Position numbers and translations under genes: made by a program. A model generated the notes under the pieces. The model saw only the letters and a program-made list of their open reading frames with translations, ran no database searches and had not been told where the DNA came from. A stretch of DNA of 16,008 nt from an uncultured Bacteroidota bacterium (GTDB lineage Bacteria > Bacteroidota > Bacteroidia > Bacteroidales > SZUA-534), in contig CALABN010000099.1 in the NCBI GenBank assembly GCA_937885735.1, positions 1 through 16,008 on the forward strand, given 5' to 3'. Below, piece after piece: positions 1 to 7,415 of the stretch (the stretch's first letter is position 1; every line of letters begins with the position of its first letter).

Positions 1-2
1 GT

Positions 3-353
3 CCCGACCAGACACTGCGCGACCTGGTCAACGCCATTTCACATACGCGCCGTAACATATTCCCCGTTGTTGATGAAGAAGGCAAGCTGATGGGCATCGT
101 CCTTCTCGACGACATCCGACAGATAATGTTCAACACTGACATGTACGACACCACATACATATACGAACTTATGGTTATGCCACCCGACACAGTCAAAATC
201 ACTGACACAATGGACGTTGTAATGGAGAAATTCGAGAAATCGGGCGCATGGAATCTTCCTGTTATCAGAAACGGACTGTACGTTGGATATATATCTAAAT
301 CAAAGATTTACACAGCCTACCGAAAGGTATTGCTTAACTTCGCCGAAGAATAG
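3..353 (+). CDS. ClC-type chloride channel, C-terminal CBS-domain tail (partial, 5' end outside window)
   Basis: The reading frame is open from the window edge (codon starting at base 3) to a TAG stop at 351-353, about 116 codons. Two CBS-like halves can be read: one around FPVVDEEGKLMGIVLLDDIR and one around NLPVIRNGLYVGYISKSKI. The ending SKSKIYTAYRKVLLNFAEE resembles the tail of Bacteroidota ClC chloride channels, in which a CBS pair follows the membrane domain and regulates transport on the cytoplasmic side. The channel domain itself lies upstream of the window, so the ClC assignment rests on recalled tail similarity and could be wrong. A stand-alone CBS protein or another CBS-tailed transporter is possible. 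No hairpin terminator is evident after the stop. Confidence 0.72.
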   Translation, partial: PDQTLRDLVNAISHTRRNIFPVVDEEGKLMGIVLLDDIRQIMFNTDMYDTTYIYELMVMPPDTVKITDTMDVVMEKFEKSGAWNLPVIRNGLYVGYISKSKIYTAYRKVLLNFAEE

Positions 354-651
354 CAAGAAGCTAACGCGCAAAAGCCTGAAAACCGATACCGTACACATAA
401 TTATACATTGCGCGACCTCATTGCACGGCATAACTTTTCCAACCAGCGAATCAGAAAAAACTTATAAAACTTAACATATCGACAATAATGCTATTTTTTT
501 GCTTATCAATATTCAAAAGTGAAAACTCAGCATAAAAATCAATCGAAAATATCAATTAAAATCATAGAAAATTACGATGGAATTTATGGAATAAATGTAC
601 TTTATACTCCATACATTTGCGGCCGAAAAGCAACACAAAAAGTACATTGAT
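354..651. other. AT-rich intergenic region before nhaD
   Basis: This stretch of nearly 300 bases lies between the chloride-channel stop and the preferred nhaD start. It becomes increasingly AT-rich towards nhaD. I see no convincing gene, no GC-rich hairpin followed by T residues, and no repeat family. The only supported element is the -7 promoter box at 612-619. A 63-codon open frame at 283-474 overlaps the channel's 3' end out of frame and has no recognisable content. Confidence 0.6.
612..619 (+). promoter_or_regulatory. Bacteroidota -7 promoter box for nhaD
   Basis: TACATTTG matches the Bacteroidota housekeeping -7 consensus TAnnTTTG. It ends 32 bases before the ATG at 652, leaving a short leader. 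It lies downstream of the ATG at 595, which argues that translation begins at 652. I see no clear -33 TTG element. Confidence 0.6.
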
Positions 652-2046
652 ATGTTTCAACTTATGATTTTGGTGTTCGTGCTCGGCTATGTGGCAATAG
701 CATTGGAACACCCATTCAGAATTGACAAGGCCGCCCCTGCAATGTTCATCGGCTCAGCCTTGTGGGCAATCTACGCATTAGGCGCAAACAGCATCCTTAC
801 ACTGGGGCACAGTACTGCCTGGAATGAGTTTGCACAAACCGTTAGCGGAGGCTTGACAGAAGAGAACATCCACTCATTCTTCTCTTCGGAACTCATTGAA
901 CATCTTGGCGACACAGCCGAAATTCTGTTCTTCCTGCTGGGCGCAATGACCATTGTAGAAACTGTTGACCGCCACCGCGGATTCAAGGTAATCACAGATC
1001 GCATCCAAACAAAAAACAAAGTCAAACTATTGTGGATTATCGGTTTCCTGACATTCTTCATGAGTGCCATACTTGATAACCTTACAACAACTATTGTAAT
1101 GGTTGCATTGCTTCGCAAACTTGTTGCCGACCAAAAGACACGCTGGTTCTTCGCAAGCATGATTGTCATAGCCGCAAATGCTGGAGGCACATGGTCGCCT
1201 ATCGGTGACGTAACCACCATCATGCTTTGGATTGGCGGACAGGTTACCACAGCAAACATCATAATAAAGGACATAGTGCCAAGTCTCATCTGTCTGTGCA
1301 TTCCGCTGTCGGTATTGAGCATAATGCTAAAAGGCGATATTGAACGGCCGACTGAAGAAGTGACTGAAAACGACGACTGGACATCGCCAAAGACACAGAA
1401 AATCATGCTGGTGCTTGGCATTGCAGGCCTGCTGTTCGTTCCTGTGTTCAAGACAATAACACATCTTCCGCCTTACTTGGGAATGCTGTTGAGTTTGTCG
1501 ATTGTATGGGCCGTGACCGAACTCATCCACAAGAACCATGCTCCCGCAGTCAAGAGCAAACTGCGCCCGACAGCCATCCTCAACCGCATCGACACTCCTA
1601 CAATACTGTTCTTCCTCGGCATCCTACTTGCCGTATCGGCATTGCAGTCGGCTGGACAGTTGTCGCTCTTGTCACACACGCTCGACAACGGATTCAAGGA
1701 CATGACCGGAGGAATTTTCATCACCGATATGATAATCGGATGTCTGTCATCTGTTGTAGATAACGTTCCGCTGGTTGCTGGCGCCATGGGCATGTACCCA
1801 ATGGAAGCCGCCGACGCTATAGGCTATGCTGCAAACTTCGTTCAGGACGGACCATTCTGGGAATTCCTGGCATACACTGCAGGCACTGGCGGCAGCATGC
1901 TCATCATAGGTTCCGCCGCAGGCGTTGCCGCAATGGGCCTCGAGAAAATCGACTTCATCTGGTACCTGAAAAACATCAGTTGGCTGGCCGCAATTGGCTA
2001 CATAGGCGGTGCATTGGCATTCATTTTCCAATCAATGATATTCTAA
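652..2046 (+). CDS. nhaD: Na+/H+ antiporter NhaD
   Basis: A 464-residue polytopic inner-membrane protein of the NhaD family (ion transporter superfamily), which exchanges cytoplasmic Na+ (or Li+) for protons to support sodium and pH homeostasis. It has many hydrophobic segments, the conserved-looking SAILDNLTTTIVMVALLRK and ANAGGTWSPIGDVTTIMLW regions in the first half, and mirrored VVDNVPLVAGAMGM and AGTGGSMLIIGSAAGVAAMG regions in the second half. This is typical of the inverted-repeat fold. VPVFKTITHLPPYLGM is a stretch I associate with NhaD. An ATG at 595 would add 19 residues, but they are hydrophilic and lie partly upstream of the -7 box at 612-619. MFQLMILVFVLGY at 652 matches the usual start of Bacteroidota homologues. 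It is followed by its own terminator, so it is probably monocistronic. Confidence 0.93.
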   Translation: MFQLMILVFVLGYVAIALEHPFRIDKAAPAMFIGSALWAIYALGANSILTLGHSTAWNEFAQTVSGGLTEENIHSFFSSELIEHLGDTAEILFFLLGAMTIVETVDRHRGFKVITDRIQTKNKVKLLWIIGFLTFFMSAILDNLTTTIVMVALLRKLVADQKTRWFFASMIVIAANAGGTWSPIGDVTTIMLWIGGQVTTANIIIKDIVPSLICLCIPLSVLSIMLKGDIERPTEEVTENDDWTSPKTQKIMLVLGIAGLLFVPVFKTITHLPPYLGMLLSLSIVWAVTELIHKNHAPAVKSKLRPTAILNRIDTPTILFFLGILLAVSALQSAGQLSLLSHTLDNGFKDMTGGIFITDMIIGCLSSVVDNVPLVAGAMGMYPMEAADAIGYAANFVQDGPFWEFLAYTAGTGGSMLIIGSAAGVAAMGLEKIDFIWYLKNISWLAAIGYIGGALAFIFQSMIF

Positions 2047-2089
2047 AAGCGACAAGTTTTTTCATCACCAATATCGATACAATCACCAG

Positions 2090-2127
2090 TCGGGATGCGC
2101 ACCATTTGCGTCATCCCGATTTTTTTT
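2090..2127 (+). terminator. Intrinsic terminator after nhaD
   Basis: A strong hairpin with arms TCGGGATG and CATCCCGA, extended inward by CGCA/TGCG with one bulged base, is followed directly by a run of eight T. It begins 43 bases after the nhaD stop and separates nhaD from the exbB operon. Confidence 0.88.
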
Positions 2128-2202
2128 AGATTGGGCCGAAACAATTTTCAAATGAAGAACCCGTTAATAGATGTAATAAGTATGGTGAATGATTAGTTTT
2201 TT

Positions 2203-2210
2203 TATCTTCG
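2203..2210 (+). promoter_or_regulatory. Probable -7 promoter box for exbB-exbD-tonB
   Basis: TATCTTCG differs from TAnnTTTG at one position and ends 26 bases before the ATG at 2237, the same spacing as the other promoters here. It lies inside the extension that a start at 2189 would imply, which supports the start at 2237. Confidence 0.45.
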
Positions 2211-2236
2211 CAACCACAAACTCAAATACTAAAAGA

Positions 2237-2947
2237 ATGATTCTTTCAACACTTCTACAGATTCAGGTGAACGGCACAGCAATGGAGGCTGCCGCAGAAA
2301 CCGCAACAGAAACGACCACAGAAGCAACAATGTCGCTCCTCGACCTTACAATGAAGGGTGGCGTCATAATGATTCCGCTGGCCCTGCTGCTTATACTTTC
2401 AATCTACATCTTCATTGAACGCCTTCTGGTTATAAACAAGGCCGCAAAACTCGATGAGAACTTTATGGACCGCATAAAGGATTACATCCACGACGGAAAA
2501 ATCGAATCGGCCACTGCCCTATGCCAATCAATAGACAACCCTATTGTAAGAATGATTGAAAAGGGTATCAGCCGTTTGGGACGTCCTCTTAACGACATCA
2601 ATACCGCCATTGAAAACGTAGGCAACATTGAAGTGGCAAAACTTGAAAAAGGCATTCCATTGCTTGCCACTACAGCAGGCGGTGGCCCAATGATTGGTTT
2701 CCTTGGCACCGTTGTCGGAATGATTCAGGCATTCTTCAAAATGTCGCAGGCAGGCAACAACATCGACGTGTCGATGCTGGCAGGCGGCATATATGTCGCA
2801 ATGGTGACAACCGTTGCTGGCCTTATTGTAGGCGTCATCGCCTATTTCGCACACAACTATCTTGCAACACGTGTTGAAAAGGTTGTAAACGAAATGGAAG
2901 CACGCACAACCGAATTTATGGACTTGTTGAACGAACCTGTAAGTTAA
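2237..2947 (+). CDS. exbB: MotA/TolQ/ExbB family proton-channel protein
   Basis: A 236-residue inner-membrane protein of the ExbB/TolQ/MotA proton-channel family. With ExbD it forms the motor that uses proton-motive force to drive TonB. After a short N-terminal region rich in Ala, Thr and Glu comes a first membrane segment (KGGVIMIPLALLLILSIYIFIERLLVI), a cytoplasmic domain, and then the family-typical LLATTAGGGPMIGFLGTVVG and a third hydrophobic segment with GGIYVAMVTTVAGLIVGVIAY. It ends in MDLLNEP, as many Bacteroidota homologues do. An in-frame ATG at 2189 exists, but MILSTLLQ at 2237 is the better start because the promoter-like box lies between them. The exbD start is 6 bases after the stop. 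TolQ is the alternative name; the following tonB favours ExbB. Confidence 0.92.
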   Translation: MILSTLLQIQVNGTAMEAAAETATETTTEATMSLLDLTMKGGVIMIPLALLLILSIYIFIERLLVINKAAKLDENFMDRIKDYIHDGKIESATALCQSIDNPIVRMIEKGISRLGRPLNDINTAIENVGNIEVAKLEKGIPLLATTAGGGPMIGFLGTVVGMIQAFFKMSQAGNNIDVSMLAGGIYVAMVTTVAGLIVGVIAYFAHNYLATRVEKVVNEMEARTTEFMDLLNEPVS

Positions 2948-2953
2948 CAGACA

Positions 2954-3364
2954 ATGGCACTCAAACGACATTCAAAAGTCAGCGGCGAATTTTCATCGTC
3001 GTCAATGAGCGACCTTGTGTTCCTGCTGCTTATATTCTTTATGATGACATCAACGCTGATTGCGCCAAACGCGCTGAAACTGCTGTTGCCACAAAGCAAC
3101 AATCAGACAATTGCCACAAAGCCAATCACGACCGTTTCAATAACAAAAGACTTACAATATGCCATTGAAGGCCAATATGTAAGTTTCGACCAATTGGAAC
3201 AGACCCTTGTCAACAAAGTTGGACCTGCCGAGAACTATCCCGAGCCACCGACAATATCACTCCACGCCGACCAAAGCGTTGCCATTGAGCACGTCGTAAA
3301 GGTGATGAACATTGCTAAAGACCATAAATACAAACTAATTCTGGCCACCCGTCCTATCAAATAA
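2954..3364 (+). CDS. exbD: ExbD/TolR family protein
   Basis: A 136-residue single-pass inner-membrane protein, about the normal family length. The N-terminus is cytoplasmic and is followed by MSDLVFLLLIFFMMTSTL, whose Asp in the membrane segment (SDLVF) is the proton-carrying residue known in ExbD/TolR. The remainder is a periplasmic domain with the usual spacing (ISLHADQSVAIEHVVKVMNI) that ends in a short Lys-rich tail. It is translationally coupled on both sides: it starts 6 bases after exbB, and the last A of its TAA is the first base of the tonB ATG. Many Bacteroidota loci carry two exbD copies; only one is present here. Confidence 0.92.
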   Translation: MALKRHSKVSGEFSSSSMSDLVFLLLIFFMMTSTLIAPNALKLLLPQSNNQTIATKPITTVSITKDLQYAIEGQYVSFDQLEQTLVNKVGPAENYPEPPTISLHADQSVAIEHVVKVMNIAKDHKYKLILATRPIK

Positions 3365-4245
3365 TGGCATCGACAAAAGAACAACGGATTTCAGCGCTTG
3401 GCACATCTATCATTAGCGCACTTATCCTGATACTTCTGGTGTTCGTGACTTTCATCAACGAACCCAACGAGGAAGAGGAAGGCGTGCTCATCAACTTTGG
3501 CGACTCCGAACAAGGTATGGGCGAAATAGAACCACGTCCCGCCATTGCGCAAACCGTTCCCGAGCCACCAACTCCCGTTCAGCCTGCAGAACCTGAACCC
3601 GAACCGACAAAAGGCGAAGAAGAAGTAATAAATCAAGACTTTGAAGAGTCGGCTGTGATTGAGCAAAAGAAAAAAGAGGAAAAACGCAAAAAGGAGATAG
3701 AGGAAGAACAAAAGCGCCAACAGGAACTTGAACAGAAACGGATTCAGGAAGAATTGCAACGTCAAGAGGAAGAACGCAAACGTCAGGAAGAGCAACAACG
3801 CAAGCAACAGCAACAACAGCAAATCAACTCAAAGGCGGCAAACGCCTTTGCAGGACGCAATGTCAACGGCGGAAATAGCGGCGAAGGCGTAACAGGACAA
3901 CCTGGCAATCAAGGCGCTCTGAACGGCGACATCAACTCAAAGAACCGCATAGGCGGCGGTGGCGGCAACGGCATAAACTTCAGCCTCACTGGACGCTCAT
4001 TTGGCTCAACCCCGCCAAAACCTGAATACAACAGCAAATCAGAAGGCAAGGTTGTTGTGGAAATCAGGGTAAACCGCAATGGCGATGTCATTGGAGCACA
4101 ACCTGGCAAGGCAGGAACCACCACCAACGACCCTATACTGCGCGAAGCCGCAAAGAACGCCGCGCTAAAGGCCAAATTCAACTCCGACCCAAATGCCGCC
4201 GAAGTACAAGTCGGCACCATTACATACACTTTTATTCAGCAATAA
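3364..4245 (+). CDS. tonB: TonB family energy transducer
   Basis: A 293-residue periplasm-spanning protein that carries energy from ExbBD to outer-membrane TonB-dependent transporters. One N-terminal membrane anchor lies at about residues 12-31. A Pro/Glu segment follows (about 57-82, with repeated EPEP), then a long charged Gln/Glu/Lys/Arg stretch likely to form a helix or coiled coil (about 98-153), a Gly/Asn-rich linker (about 166-204), and a C-terminal TonB fold from about 216 (GKVVVEIRVNRNGDV, ending GTITYTFIQQ). The long charged helix resembles TolA more than the short Pro-rich rod of classical TonB. The C-terminal domain and the exbB-exbD context favour TonB, but TolA is the main alternative. 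The ATG shares one base with the exbD stop. Confidence 0.86.
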   Translation: MASTKEQRISALGTSIISALILILLVFVTFINEPNEEEEGVLINFGDSEQGMGEIEPRPAIAQTVPEPPTPVQPAEPEPEPTKGEEEVINQDFEESAVIEQKKKEEKRKKEIEEEQKRQQELEQKRIQEELQRQEEERKRQEEQQRKQQQQQQINSKAANAFAGRNVNGGNSGEGVTGQPGNQGALNGDINSKNRIGGGGGNGINFSLTGRSFGSTPPKPEYNSKSEGKVVVEIRVNRNGDVIGAQPGKAGTTTNDPILREAAKNAALKAKFNSDPNAAEVQVGTITYTFIQQ

Positions 4246-4295
4246 AATGTGTATTAGCAATTAATTCTCAATTACATAAGGGAGGATTAGCTTAA

Positions 4296-4324
4296 TTTGT
4301 GATTTTGTAACAATTTTATTTTTG
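4296..4324 (+). promoter_or_regulatory. Promoter of the metallopeptidase-like gene
   Basis: TATTTTTG at 4317-4324 fits TAnnTTTG exactly. A TTTG at 4296-4299 lies 17 bases upstream, close to the usual -33 position. The -7 box ends 26 bases before the ATG at 4351. This is the most complete two-part promoter in the window. Confidence 0.62.
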
Positions 4325-4350
4325 CCCATATTGATTTAACAATAGCAAAT

Positions 4351-5148
4351 ATGAGAATCCAATTTTATCCCAAAAACAAACTGATTAAATTCCTATTAAA
4401 GAATTTAATTTATCCGGCAATCATTGTAATAATTGCATTTTTCGTCCTATTTGAATGTTCTTTTATTGGAACAAAAAAAGTATACGACAAAAACAACTTG
4501 GCACTTTACATAGACAAACAAGAAAACGTTCCAACAGATACTATTTTGAGCATTATAGACAAATATGAGCATCTTATTCAATCAAAAGAAGTTACATTGA
4601 AACACAAAATATACATAGTGTTCTGCAAGTCCCGAAAAGAGTATGACACAAAGACATTGTTTCTTTCACGTAATTCATTGGCTACTAATAGATTTACTGT
4701 GCCACAAATAATATTTGCACCTGTCGATTTTGACAAAGGGGTAGTAATAGCAATCGATTCTACATTCACTAATAGGCCAATTTCAAGCATTTTAGCACAC
4801 GAAATCACACACTCATACGAACTACAGACATTAGGATTTATCAAATTTATAGTGTGTAAAAACTGGAAAGCGGAAGGTTTCGCCGAATATGTTTCACAAA
4901 GTTCCACGTTGGACATTAAAACCGCAACAGACCTATTTGTCGATAATAAAGAATATAACGACAGTGTCAATGTGAGCCCCAAAAAATATAAAAATATATT
5001 TAACTACTTTAAAAGCAGACTGCGCGCCGACTACTTATTAAGACACAAACAAATTTCAATTGACGAATTTTGGAATACAAAATACAACGAACAAATGCTT
5101 GACGATGAAATCAGGAAAGCAATAATTGATAATAAATATCAATTGTGA
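4351..5148 (+). CDS. Membrane-anchored HExxH (gluzincin-like) metallopeptidase-like protein, function unknown
   Basis: I do not recognise this 265-residue protein as a named family. It has a short basic N-terminus, one membrane segment at about residues 18-36 (PAIIVIIAFFVLFECSF), and then a soluble domain. HEITH at 150-154 gives the zinc-peptidase signature, and WKAEGFAEY (172-180) follows 20 residues later, where E175 could be the third zinc ligand. HExxH plus a downstream EGxAEY is seen in gluzincin and 'peptidase MA-like' folds. The domain probably faces the periplasm, which is an inference from the N-terminal anchor. The gene is clearly more AT-rich than its neighbours, with many AAA, ATA and AAT codons, which may indicate recent acquisition or weak expression. 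It has its own promoter and ends 25 bases before the radical SAM gene, so read-through is possible. No substrate can be inferred. Confidence 0.7.
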   Translation: MRIQFYPKNKLIKFLLKNLIYPAIIVIIAFFVLFECSFIGTKKVYDKNNLALYIDKQENVPTDTILSIIDKYEHLIQSKEVTLKHKIYIVFCKSRKEYDTKTLFLSRNSLATNRFTVPQIIFAPVDFDKGVVIAIDSTFTNRPISSILAHEITHSYELQTLGFIKFIVCKNWKAEGFAEYVSQSSTLDIKTATDLFVDNKEYNDSVNVSPKKYKNIFNYFKSRLRADYLLRHKQISIDEFWNTKYNEQMLDDEIRKAIIDNKYQL

Positions 5149-5173
5149 ATGCACTATTATACAATAACAAAAT

Positions 5174-6133
5174 ATGTCTGAACAACAAGTCTTTGATTGG
5201 GGTACACATCGTCGTTTCAACGACTATTCATCTTTCATTAAAAACAAATTTGGCGGACGGGTACAAAAGATATCGGTCAATGTGGGACTGTCGTGCCCGA
5301 ACCGCGACGGCACAAAAGGCACTGGCGGTTGCATCTATTGCGACAACAGTTCGTTCACACCCGCCTACTGCAATGCTTCCGACAACATAAGCACCCAACT
5401 GAAAAAAGGTCGCGATTTTTTCTCGAAGAAATATCCCAATATGCGCTACATTGCATATTTTCAGAGTTACACCAACACGTACGCTCCAATTGAAACTCTA
5501 CAACCACTTTATCAAGAAGCGATTGACAATGGCATCGCTGGGCTGATAATCGGCACACGCCCCGACTGCATAAACGCGAAACTGCTCGATATGCTCGCCA
5601 AGATAAACGAGCACGTGCCTGTGGCTATCGAACTCGGAATGGAAACTACCAACAACAAGACTCTTGAACTGATCAACCGCCACCACACGTGGGAAGACTC
5701 GGTGACTGCGACAAGGCTTTGCGCATCATACAAACTGCAGGTTGGCGGGCATCTTATCCTGGGACTGCCTGGCGAAACGGAATCCGACTTCCTGCTTCAC
5801 GCAAAACGCATATCGGAACTGCCGATACAGACACTGAAACTGCACCAACTGCAAATCATCAAGAACACCACACTGGCATCAATATACAGCCAAAATGCCG
5901 ACTATGTGAACCTTTTCACGCTCGATGAATATATAAAAACCGTTGTCCATTTTCTGGAACACCTGAATCCGAAAATAGTATTGGAACGGTTTGTCAGCGT
6001 ATCGCCCGCCGACAAACTGGTGGCACCCCGTTGGAACCGAATGAAGAACTTTGAAGTGGTCGCATTGCTTGACAAGGAACTCGAAAACCAAGGCACCTGG
6101 CAAGGACGGCTCTACAAACACAATAACCCGTGA
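5174..6133 (+). CDS. Radical SAM protein, YhcC/YtqA (TIGR01212) family; probable tRNA wobble-uridine modification enzyme
   Basis: A 319-residue radical SAM protein. The cluster-binding cysteines lie in CPNRDGTKGTGGCIYC, namely C41, C53 and C56 (C-x11-C-x2-C). This unusual spacing and the RDGxxGxGGCxYC motif mark the YhcC/TIGR01212 family rather than a standard CxxxCxxC enzyme. Other family-like segments are IAYFQSYTNTYAPIETL, GTRPDCI, ELGMET and GGHLILGLPGE. The B. subtilis relative YtqA (MnmL) has, to my knowledge, been implicated in forming the aminomethyl side chain of mnm5s2U in tRNA. The 4-base gap to mnmA, which adds the 2-thio group to the same nucleotide, fits that role, though the function here is inferred from context. 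The start at 5174 precedes MSEQQVFDWGTHRRFNDYSSF, a family-typical N-terminus. Confidence 0.85.
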   Translation: MSEQQVFDWGTHRRFNDYSSFIKNKFGGRVQKISVNVGLSCPNRDGTKGTGGCIYCDNSSFTPAYCNASDNISTQLKKGRDFFSKKYPNMRYIAYFQSYTNTYAPIETLQPLYQEAIDNGIAGLIIGTRPDCINAKLLDMLAKINEHVPVAIELGMETTNNKTLELINRHHTWEDSVTATRLCASYKLQVGGHLILGLPGETESDFLLHAKRISELPIQTLKLHQLQIIKNTTLASIYSQNADYVNLFTLDEYIKTVVHFLEHLNPKIVLERFVSVSPADKLVAPRWNRMKNFEVVALLDKELENQGTWQGRLYKHNNP

Positions 6134-6137
6134 CGAT

Positions 6138-7187
6138 ATGAGAATCCTGCTTGGAATGAGTGGTGGCACCGACAGTTCTGTGACTGCAATGCTACTCAAG
6201 GAACAAGGTCACGAAGTTGTTGGAACGACTCTGCGCACATGGTCGGAATGCGACACTGAAGAATCTGAACCACAATACATTGCGAACGCCCGACATCTTG
6301 CGCAGAAACTGCAAATAGAACACCACATTGCCGATGTGAGAAAGGAGTTTCACGATACGGTTGTCAAATATTTCCAAACAGAATACTTGTCTGGGCGCAC
6401 GCCACACCCCTGCGCGTTCTGCAATCCAAACGTCAAATGGAAAATACTGCTCGACTACGCAAACAGGCTCAATTGCGAACGGATTGCCACTGGACACTAC
6501 AACGGAATAACCGAACGCAACGGCAAATTCTACATTACCACAGGCGTTGACGCCGAAAAGGAACAATCGTTTTTTCTTTGGGGACTTGGGCAAGACGTGC
6601 TAAGGAGAGCACTGTTCCCCCTATCGAACCTGACAAAAAACGAGGTAAAGCAAATTGCCATAAAATACGGATTCAGCAATGTCGCCAATCTAAAAGAGAG
6701 CATTGGCATCTGCTTCATACAAGGCACCGACTACAGGCCTTTCCTAAAGAAAATTCTTGAATCGGAAGGCATAAACATCGGGGAAGGCTATTTCATCGAC
6801 AGGAACGGAACCAAGATTGGCAAGCACAACGGCTTCCCCTATTACACCATCGGCCAACGGCGCGGTTTGGGACTTGTACCCAAAGAACCCTTGTACGTCA
6901 CCAACATAAACGCAACAGCAAACGAGATTACGCTCGGCCCCATAACAGATTTGTATCACACTGAATTCAAGGCTATTGACTACAACATTATAGACAAAAA
7001 CGATTTCAAGAATCCTGTTGACGTGCGCATCAGATACCGCAAGCAAAACGCCAAAGGCAAGGTGCATTTCAATTCAGACAATGAATTGACAATAGAACTG
7101 ATTGAGCCCGAATGGGGAATTGCACCTGGGCAGGCTGTGGCCTTCTATAATGGCGACATTCTGCTCGGCGGAGGATTTATTAAATAA
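6138..7187 (+). CDS. mnmA: tRNA-specific 2-thiouridylase MnmA
   Basis: A 349-residue cytoplasmic enzyme that uses ATP and a relayed persulfide to place sulfur at position 2 of wobble uridine 34 in tRNAs for Lys, Glu and Gln. The N-terminal PP-loop is GMSGGTDSS (residues 6-14), with Thr where many homologues have Val. The first catalytic Cys lies in CAFCNPNVKW (C95, with an extra C92), the persulfide Cys in ESIGICFIQG (C192), followed by GQRRGLGLV and a C-terminal beta-barrel. An upstream in-frame ATG at 6051 lies inside the radical SAM gene. The start at 6138, 4 bases after that gene's stop, gives the normal N-terminus MRILLGMSGG. Bacteroidota often carry more than one MnmA paralogue, so this may not be the only one. 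The two genes are almost certainly cotranscribed. Confidence 0.92.
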   Translation: MRILLGMSGGTDSSVTAMLLKEQGHEVVGTTLRTWSECDTEESEPQYIANARHLAQKLQIEHHIADVRKEFHDTVVKYFQTEYLSGRTPHPCAFCNPNVKWKILLDYANRLNCERIATGHYNGITERNGKFYITTGVDAEKEQSFFLWGLGQDVLRRALFPLSNLTKNEVKQIAIKYGFSNVANLKESIGICFIQGTDYRPFLKKILESEGINIGEGYFIDRNGTKIGKHNGFPYYTIGQRRGLGLVPKEPLYVTNINATANEITLGPITDLYHTEFKAIDYNIIDKNDFKNPVDVRIRYRKQNAKGKVHFNSDNELTIELIEPEWGIAPGQAVAFYNGDILLGGGFIK

Positions 7188-7256
7188 CCCTTATATCTAA
7201 TAATCAATTATATACGGATATTTTCACAAAACGCGACTTGCAACTCTCTCAAAATA

Positions 7257-7348
7257 TCCTAAGATATACTTTGTGATATTTTGCAATTATCTTAAAGTAT
7301 ACTTTGCGATATTTTTTATTTTTCTTAAAGTATACTTTGTGATATTTT
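7257..7348 (+). repeat. Three direct repeats with a 33-bp period, each containing a palindrome-like core
   Basis: The core TATACTTTGYGATATTTT starts at 7265, 7298 and 7331, exactly 33 bases apart each time. Copies 2 and 3 share CTTAAAGTATACTTTG, whose AAAGTATACTTT is a perfect 12-bp palindrome; copy 1 has AAGATATACTTT and is slightly degenerate. The flanks between cores are not conserved. The last copy ends about 30 bases before the -7 box at 7380, so the array sits where an activator or repressor would act. This looks like a protein-binding array rather than a structural repeat. Confidence 0.8.
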
Positions 7349-7379
7349 ATAAAAATGTGAAAGCATAATTAAAAATAAT

Positions 7380-7387
7380 TACCTTTG
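7380..7387 (+). promoter_or_regulatory. -7 promoter box for the ATPase gene
   Basis: TACCTTTG fits TAnnTTTG exactly and ends 28 bases before the ATG at 7416. No clear -33 TTG is present, so the promoter may depend on a factor bound to the adjacent 33-bp repeats. Confidence 0.6.
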
Positions 7388-7415
7388 TAGCGACAAGGAA
7401 CAAAAGCATAACGGT

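Larger units (their letters stand above)
7188..7415. other. AT-rich repeat-containing regulatory region before the ATPase gene
   Basis: This 228-base gap holds a 9-bp inverted repeat (GGATATTTT at 7216-7224 and AAAATATCC at 7251-7259), three 33-bp-period direct repeats and a -7 box; the repeats and the box are listed separately. No hairpin terminator follows mnmA, and I see no open frame of interest. Confidence 0.7.

Noticed and set aside
283..474. 63-codon plus-strand open frame overlapping the chloride-channel end
   Set aside because: It is out of frame with the real gene, has no promoter and no recognisable content.
771..1451. 226-codon open frame on the minus strand opposite nhaD
   Set aside because: It is an antisense shadow of a clear NhaD coding frame, with no recognisable domain and no promoter.
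3391..3822. 143-codon Leu/Phe-rich minus-strand open frame that looks like a membrane protein
   Set aside because: It is the complement of the Glu/Lys/Gln-rich tonB linker (TTC/CTT opposite GAA/AAG), not a gene.
7257..7348. Possible short CRISPR array
   Set aside because: Only three copies exist, the conserved core is about 18-24 bases with AT-rich gaps of 9-15, copy 1 is degenerate, and there are no cas genes. Position next to a promoter fits operator sites better.
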